From: Gibbula magus | Taxonomy: Eukaryota > Mollusca > Gastropoda > Trochida > Trochidae | Direction of reading: 5' to 3' | Assembly (NCBI GenBank): GCA_936450465.1 | Contig: OW388289.1 | Location: 74,822,593-74,886,592, forward strand | Length of the DNA stretch: 64,000 nt | Shown here: piece after piece, positions 58,319 to 64,000 of the stretch | How the letters are laid out: every line of letters starts with the position of its first letter | Position numbering within the stretch: position 1 is the first letter of the stretch | Made by a program: the position numbers and the translations under genes | Notes under the pieces: generated by a model | What the model saw: the letters and a program-made list of their open reading frames with translations, nothing else | What the model was told of the DNA's origin: nothing | Databases searched by the model: none

Positions 58319-58981
58319 AAGCCCCAGAATCAGCATACGCTTGTGCCATCGTTAATACATACATGTTGCTCTTAATCCCAACTAGCGAGAAAGTTTGGAA
58401 AGCAATTCATATCACTTGAAACTTTATTGCTGGCATTTGTTTGATAATAAAAAATTCAAGAAATATCAGCATAATACACTTTCTACACTATTGCTGACTC
58501 GGCAGGTGTTGTTCTCAACAAAGAAAAGAAATAACCATAAAACTGTGATATATAATTAATGTTTTAAATTACCTCACTGTGGTAGATTCTATAGCGGCTG
58601 ACGCATTATTACGATATATTATTTAGTCTAGACTATTTGATCAGTGGGTGTTCATTTTTGCAGTGTAATATTTCAAGGTGTCCGATTCTTTCCTCTATTT
58701 TAGTCTTATTAAACATTACACAGCACGATTTGCTTCCTCCGTTTTGTTATACGCTTTTTCTTTTTCTTTATAGTCCTAGTTTATATTATAGTCACGATTC
58801 AGTGACAACAACTGGCAGTGCATATATGCAATCTCAGTAAAAACAGACCATGGTACAACCTACATAGCCCACCGAAGCCGTTAAGATCTAATTTTAATCT
58901 AAGATTGCGAAAAATGATCGGGGGGACATGTCATGATGCTATTGAACATGTTTTTTTTATCGTGATCGTTTAAATTAACCA
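58319..58981. other. Gene-free AT-rich stretch
   Basis: Nothing recognised. Confidence 0.45.
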
Positions 58982-59216
58982 TTAGGCTGTGGCGACACAG
59001 AGTGGATGGAACAATGACGTCGCTCTCGCGGAATTATTCTTAAATCTTCTTGCAATGCCACCCCTACTATACTGAGAACAGTAACTGCAGTTACCAGCGG
59101 TAAGGTTTGGGTGCAATGTTACACTGAATTTCAACGCAATACCATCATGGTTCGTTAGTTCCAACCGATACTCGCAGGTTTCACCGCAATGCATCACGGT
59201 GTTGCAGACTGTCTCC
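58982..59216 (-). CDS. Possible cysteine-rich terminal exon
   Basis: After the acceptor-like TATCATTGCAG the minus strand stays open for 77 codons to TAA: ETVCNTVMHCGETCEYRLEL, TNHDGIALKFSVTLHPNL, TAGNCSYCSQYSRGG and a basic end. It has seven cysteines and a sequon (NCS). I recognise no family. The first 106 bases (59111-59216) lie in a duplicated segment; the second copy (61168-61273) has a one-base insertion and other changes that break the frame, whereas this copy is intact. That is compatible with a retained exon but does not prove it. Confidence 0.3.
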
Positions 59217-60712
59217 CTGCAATGATATTAGATGCCGTGATATAAGTGAAAGCGACGTTAAACCCAACTCATCTCACCTTAATGTTTTAATATCCGTTAC
59301 ACAATTTCTAAACACAGGATGACAAACACAATTCTCAGTATAGGTTCTAGTGAAGCCTTTGTTTGGTGTTTTGATGTTTTTATATTATTCCATCTATTTC
59401 CTTGTGTTACTTTATATATTCATATATACAATATAAATCAGGGGTCGAAATTCAGATTAGGGAATTTCTAAGGGTAGTAGCGCAAACGAATATCATCTAG
59501 TGAAATACATCAACATGACCATATTGTCTTTAAATTTAAAGACACGTGTTCCATGTACACTTCGATTCCTGAGGTGTTTATATTGAAGTAGGTACCAGGG
59601 CTGGTGAAGTAATGACCGATTGGACCGTCTCCGATAGATGCGTACAGCGTATCATTAAAGGGAGATAATTCTTGACTATGCGTGAACTGTCGCGAATATT
59701 ACACGAAACATCTACATGTACGGTTATATAATGATATTTTACAGTCTTCTCTCACCTAATTCATGTTCTATCAGGGCCAAACATCCTTGCAGTTTCAAAC
59801 GTCGCAATACATTCACACGACAATGATAGGACGTGGTGTTGAGCTAGCATTAAACGTATTGATATGATTTATATTGTATGCATTGTTAATGATTGACTTT
59901 CCTTATTGTTGTAAAATATATGTAATTTCACACAATGTATCTTGTTATTCATGTGGACTTTTCAGTTAGCCTGTGTAGGTGACAAATAGCATAGATAATC
60001 TGTTCAAATACCAATTGTCACCTCGAGCTCACCGCGTATCTGCACCATGGGGGACTAATAAAATATTGAACAATAAAGTAAGTTCTGGTTCAAACAGTCC
60101 ATTTACAGTGATGGAAGGTACTGACTAAAACTATCTGATGCATATTTCACAGAAGAAAATAAAAACTGTAATTATTGGCGTAAACTTTCCCTCTGGAATG
60201 AGTTTTGCCTTGCTTTTTCTGCCTTTAAAGTTACTTTACAGGTTACTTAATAAGTTTTTTTTAGAGATACATGTAAATGCGAATATACATTTACCCTAAT
60301 TTGTCCCCTTCCTCTGGCTGGTCTGTGAAGAGTGCATGACTTGTGCTTTTGTATTCTGACTGGTAAGGTGATTCTACAGTGTTCCTATACTTCTATCTAC
60401 GTCTTTGTTATTCTAAAGACTTCAAGTGAGTTTGAATCGTGTCTTTGGACAACCGCATTTGCTTTGTGTAAACGTTTGTGAATTCCTGTGACTTTTTGCA
60501 TTCAACGTCCCCGTTTAAATCGACCCCTAAACATATAGAATATTGGTACATCGCAAGGATCTAACAGAATTAGACACAACTGCTATAAGCTCCGTAGAAA
60601 TCCTCTCACATGTTAACTGGTTCGCGGCTGAAGCTGTTTTTACTCCCAACCGTTTCGAATGTTCCGGGATACAAGCGGATGCTTTGATGGCCCATTATTT
60701 TGTAGATACAAT

Positions 60713-60715
<3 letters not shown>
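59111..60715. repeat. 1.6-kb direct repeat, copy A
   Basis: From GTGCAATGTTACACTG to GTAGATACAATGTA it matches 61168-62779 almost base for base, with scattered substitutions and small indels (for example near 60050 versus 62100). It ends exactly where the LINE fragment's ATT tail begins. Confidence 0.95.
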
Positions 60716-60751
<36 letters not shown>

Positions 60752-61167
60752 TATATGAATTTATATAACGCTTGTTTCAAGAAGAACAACTGCTCAAAAG
60801 CGCTCAAGGGCAATGAACTGTCCTGGGAATAAGTGGGTCTAACAGTAGGCGATCTTGAACAAGTGGGTCTTGAGTAGGGATTTGAATGTTTCAAGATCCT
60901 GGACACTTCTCATTTCAATTGGGAGAGAGTTCCATAACTGTGGGGCAGAGATCTCGAAACTTCTCTCGCCAAAAGATGTGCGAGTTGAAGGAAGCTTCAA
61001 AAGGCACTGATCACTAGAACGTAGAGTTCTCTCTGGCTTGTATTCCTGAATAAGATCAGAGATGTATGTTGGAGCATCGCAGTGGAGAGCACGGAATGTC
61101 AGACACAAAACTTTAAACTTGATTCTGTCGTCAACTTTCAGCCAGTGGATATCTGGATCTGAGTGGA
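60716..61167 (-). pseudogene. 5'-truncated LINE (CR1/L2-type C-terminus) between the direct repeats
   Basis: The minus strand encodes the last 90 residues of a CR1/L2-like reverse-transcriptase ORF: ALHCDAPTYISDLIQEYKP, RTLRSSDQCLLKLPSTRTSF, GERSFEISAPQLWNSLPIEM, LETFKSLLKTHLF and a stop at 60839. The 3' UTR runs to an (ATT)n tail at 60716-60750. The 5' cut is at 61167, directly against copy B. No lesions in the remaining frame, but the piece is far too short to act. Confidence 0.88.
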
Positions 61168-62779
61168 GTGCAATGTTACACTGAATTTCAACGCAATACC
61201 ATCATGGTTCGTTAGTTCTCAACCGATACTCGCAGGTTTCACCGCAACGCATAACGGTGTTGAAGACTTTTTCCCTGCAATGATACTCGATACCGAGTTA
61301 TAAGTGAAAGCGACGTTAAACCCCAACTCACCTCACCTTAATGTTAATATCCGTTACACAATTTCTAAACACAGGATGACCCACACAATGCTCAATATAG
61401 GTTCTAGTGAAGCCTATGTTTGGTGTATTGATGTTTTTATGTCATTCCATCTATTTCCTTGTGGTACTTTATATATTCATATATAGAATATAAATCAGGG
61501 GTCGAAATTCGGATTAGGGAATTTCTAAGGGTAGTAGTGCAAACGAATATCACCAAGTGAAATACATCAACATGACCATATTGTCTTTAAATTTAAAGAC
61601 ACGTGTTCCATGTACACTTCGATTCCTGAGGTGTTTATATTGAAGTAGGTACCAGGGCTGGTGAAGTAATGACCGATTGGACCGTCTCCGATAGATGCGT
61701 ACCGCGAATCATTAAAGGGAGATAATTCTTGACTATGCGTGAACTGTCGCGTACATTACACGAAACATCTACATGTACGGTTATATAATGATATTTTACA
61801 GTCTTCTTTCACCTAATTCATGTTCTATCAGGGCCAAACATCCTTGCAGTTTCAAACGTTGCAATACATTCACACGACAATGATAGGACGTGGTGTTGAG
61901 CTAGCATTAAACGTATTGATATGATTTATATTGTATGCATTGTTAGTGATTGACTTTCCTTATTGTTGTAAAATATATGTAATTTCACACAATGTATCTT
62001 GTTATTCATGTGGACTTTTCAGTTATCCTGTGTAGGTGACAAATAGCATAGATAATCTGTTCAAATACCAATTGTCACCTCGAGCTCACCGCGTAACTGT
62101 ACCATAAATAAATAAACTGCACAATAAAATATTGAACAATAAAGTAAGTTCTGGTTCAAACAGTCCATTTACAGTGATGGAAGGTTCTGACTAAAACTAC
62201 CTGATGCATATTTCACAAAAGAAAATAAAAACTGTAATTATTGGCGTAAACTTTCCCTCTGGAATGAGTTTTGCCTTGCTTTTTCTGCCTTTAAAGTTAC
62301 TTTACAGGTTACTTAATAAGTTTTTTAGAGATACATGTAAATGCGAATATACATTTACCCTAATTTGGCCCCTTCCTCTGGCTGGTCTGTGAAGAGTGCA
62401 TGACTTGTGCTTTTGTATTCTGACTGGTAAGGTGATTCTACAGTGTTCCTATACTTCTATCTACGTCTTTGTTATTCTAAAGACTTCAAGTGAGTTTGAA
62501 TCGTGTCTTTGGACAACCGCATTTGCTTTGTGTAAACGTTTGTGAATTCCTTTGACTTTTTGCATTCAACGTCCCCGTTTAAATCGACCCCTAAACATAT
62601 AGAATATTGGTACATCGCAAGGATCTAACAGAATTAGACACAACTGCTATAAGCTCCGTAGAAATCCTCTCACATGTTAACTGGTTCGCGGCTGAAGCTG
62701 TTTTTACTCCCAACCGATTCGAATGTTCCGGGATACAAGCGGATGCTTTGATGGCCCATTCTTTTGTAGATACAATGTA
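61168..62779. repeat. 1.6-kb direct repeat, copy B
   Basis: Same limits as copy A. Beyond AGATACAATGTA it continues into unique sequence (CACCGCAAACGC), where copy A has the LINE tail. Copy B also carries the frameshifted version of the exon at 58982. No gene identified elsewhere in the repeat. Confidence 0.95.
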
Positions 62780-63464
62780 CACCGCAAACGCATCTCATCA
62801 ACCGTGTGTCCTCCTTGGAACGATTCTAGCTTCTTGGAGGAGTTAAGAACGTGCCTTTCGAGTCAAGCTCCGTCTTAAATGGACAACCAGAAGGAATAAC
62901 ACATCTCTAAATCTAGCTGCAGTTGCTTCGCTAAAATAGGCTCTTTGACAGTCTGACGTCGCCTTTTTGGTAACAACTAGCCTGTACGAACCTAAATTGG
63001 GCTATAAAAGTAAAATGGCTTGACCAAACAGTCAAATCTGTTACTGTTGTAATCAACACTTATCTCGTCGTACACAAGCAATCACTTTAATGTTAATCAT
63101 GATAATAAACGGTGTACAACCTTGAACATTTTGCCGCTATTTTGTTTCTGTATTTAGCGAGAATCACGTCATGGAAGATGGACACGTTTTCGAGACCATA
63201 GCAACGTAAACTGGGCTACCGTCTTACGTGCCGTATGATATTGCGATTGATTTATCAGACGCAATATATGGATATTGAAAATAATCATCTTTAGTTTTTG
63301 TATTTTTAAAAAAGTGTACCGTTCGTTTAAAAATGTACACGTAGAAAATATTTCCCATCAATGTTTTATCAGTTTAGTCATTGTTGTACTTATGTTGACT
63401 CGTTTATTAGCATCGGCGAATAATGACAAAATTCGACAGAGGCCTTTATTATATTTGAAAGGCG

Positions 63465-63504
<40 letters not shown>

Positions 63505-64000
63505 AAGTGAGTCACGGATTTTAAAACAACCCACACACAAGGCAATAGTCTTAGTGAAAAAAGCCAACATTGCAAATCCATGACCAAAGTAAGAGACAAA
63601 TAAAGGCCTACTGTTGGCGAAATCATCATTTTCATGTTTCAGTCAAAAATGATAAAAATTACTGGAATTAATAAAAATATGCAAAGTAAAAATCAACATC
63701 GTTCATACACCTACAAATATATTGGAATGTGGAGAACTATATTTGTATAAATCTCCGGAAGAATAGAACTAATGAAAATATTTGATTTGACTGCTGTGTA
63801 GTTATTACTACAAACTGCGCAATTGAGAGTTGTGACGCAAAGGGAATAATCTCCTGTACGGAATGATATGTCCATATTTAATTCTAATATCTGCATCATG
63901 TCAGTGAATATTATACCTCTTTTTTACTTCAAGAATAAAGTGTTGACAAACAATACACATACATATTTTACCGTAAACTTAGTTTACCGGCATACTGTTG
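62780..64000. other. Gene-free AT-rich stretch with a TA microsatellite
   Basis: A (TA)n run of about 18 repeats lies at 63466-63502. Nothing else recognised. Confidence 0.5.

Noticed and set aside
62607..62846. 79-codon plus-strand frame that looks mildly protein-like
   Set aside because: Crosses the end of the 1.6-kb repeat, the matching frame in copy A is interrupted by the LINE, and there is an open frame antisense to it; no motif.

Overview
This is low-GC, intron- and repeat-rich animal nuclear DNA. It is most likely from a mollusc or another lophotrochozoan, inferred from fibrillin exons, tRNA-derived SINEs, many foldback elements, and tandem-repeat elements of the HINE/pearl type. There are no bacterial genes or operons, and most open frames are read-throughs of repeats.

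Two host genes are well supported, both on the minus strand. The first is the N-terminal part of a fibrillin gene. Its exons run right to left: 8669-8757 (fibrillin unique N-terminal domain), 4487-4579 (EGF), 3770-3862 (EGF) and 1479-1676 (first hybrid/TB domain). The three junctions between these exons are all phase 1, and they rebuild the residues expected in fibrillins. The signal-peptide exon is upstream (above 8757, not found) and the rest of the gene lies left of the window. A dead mariner transposon sits in one intron. The second gene is a small secreted cystine-knot factor, probably of the trunk/PTTH-like group, with exon 2 at 43009-43431. I propose a six-codon first exon at 53062-53079 behind a TATA box; the two join in phase 0 to complete a signal peptide. 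Weaker candidates are a possible GPI-anchored or membrane protein (42191-42574) and a cysteine-rich terminal exon (58982-59216).

The rest is a dense repeat landscape. Tandem arrays: a 47-bp minisatellite (382-860), a 5.2-kb array of 46-bp dimers (about 35396-40586), a 26-bp array (45819-47929) that has captured a copy of its own flank, a 35-bp triplication, and long GA, TA and ATT microsatellites. Interspersed elements: five copies of a GC-richer foldback MITE, three unrelated elements sharing a short-inverted-end / 145-172-bp tandem core / (GGAC)n layout, a roughly 500-bp TTAAAGGTAC-ended MITE, and a 0.7-kb element in inverted copies at 10.2 and 28.1 kb, one carrying a small nested insertion. 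There is also a Tc1-like transposon with both TIRs (33058-34404), tRNA-derived SINE heads, two LINE 3' ends, and a Penelope-like 3' module with a hammerhead-like core.

The right end (59111-62779) holds the most unusual structure: a 5'-truncated LINE fragment whose two ends abut two direct copies of a 1.6-kb segment, as if the target-site duplication were 1.6 kb long.
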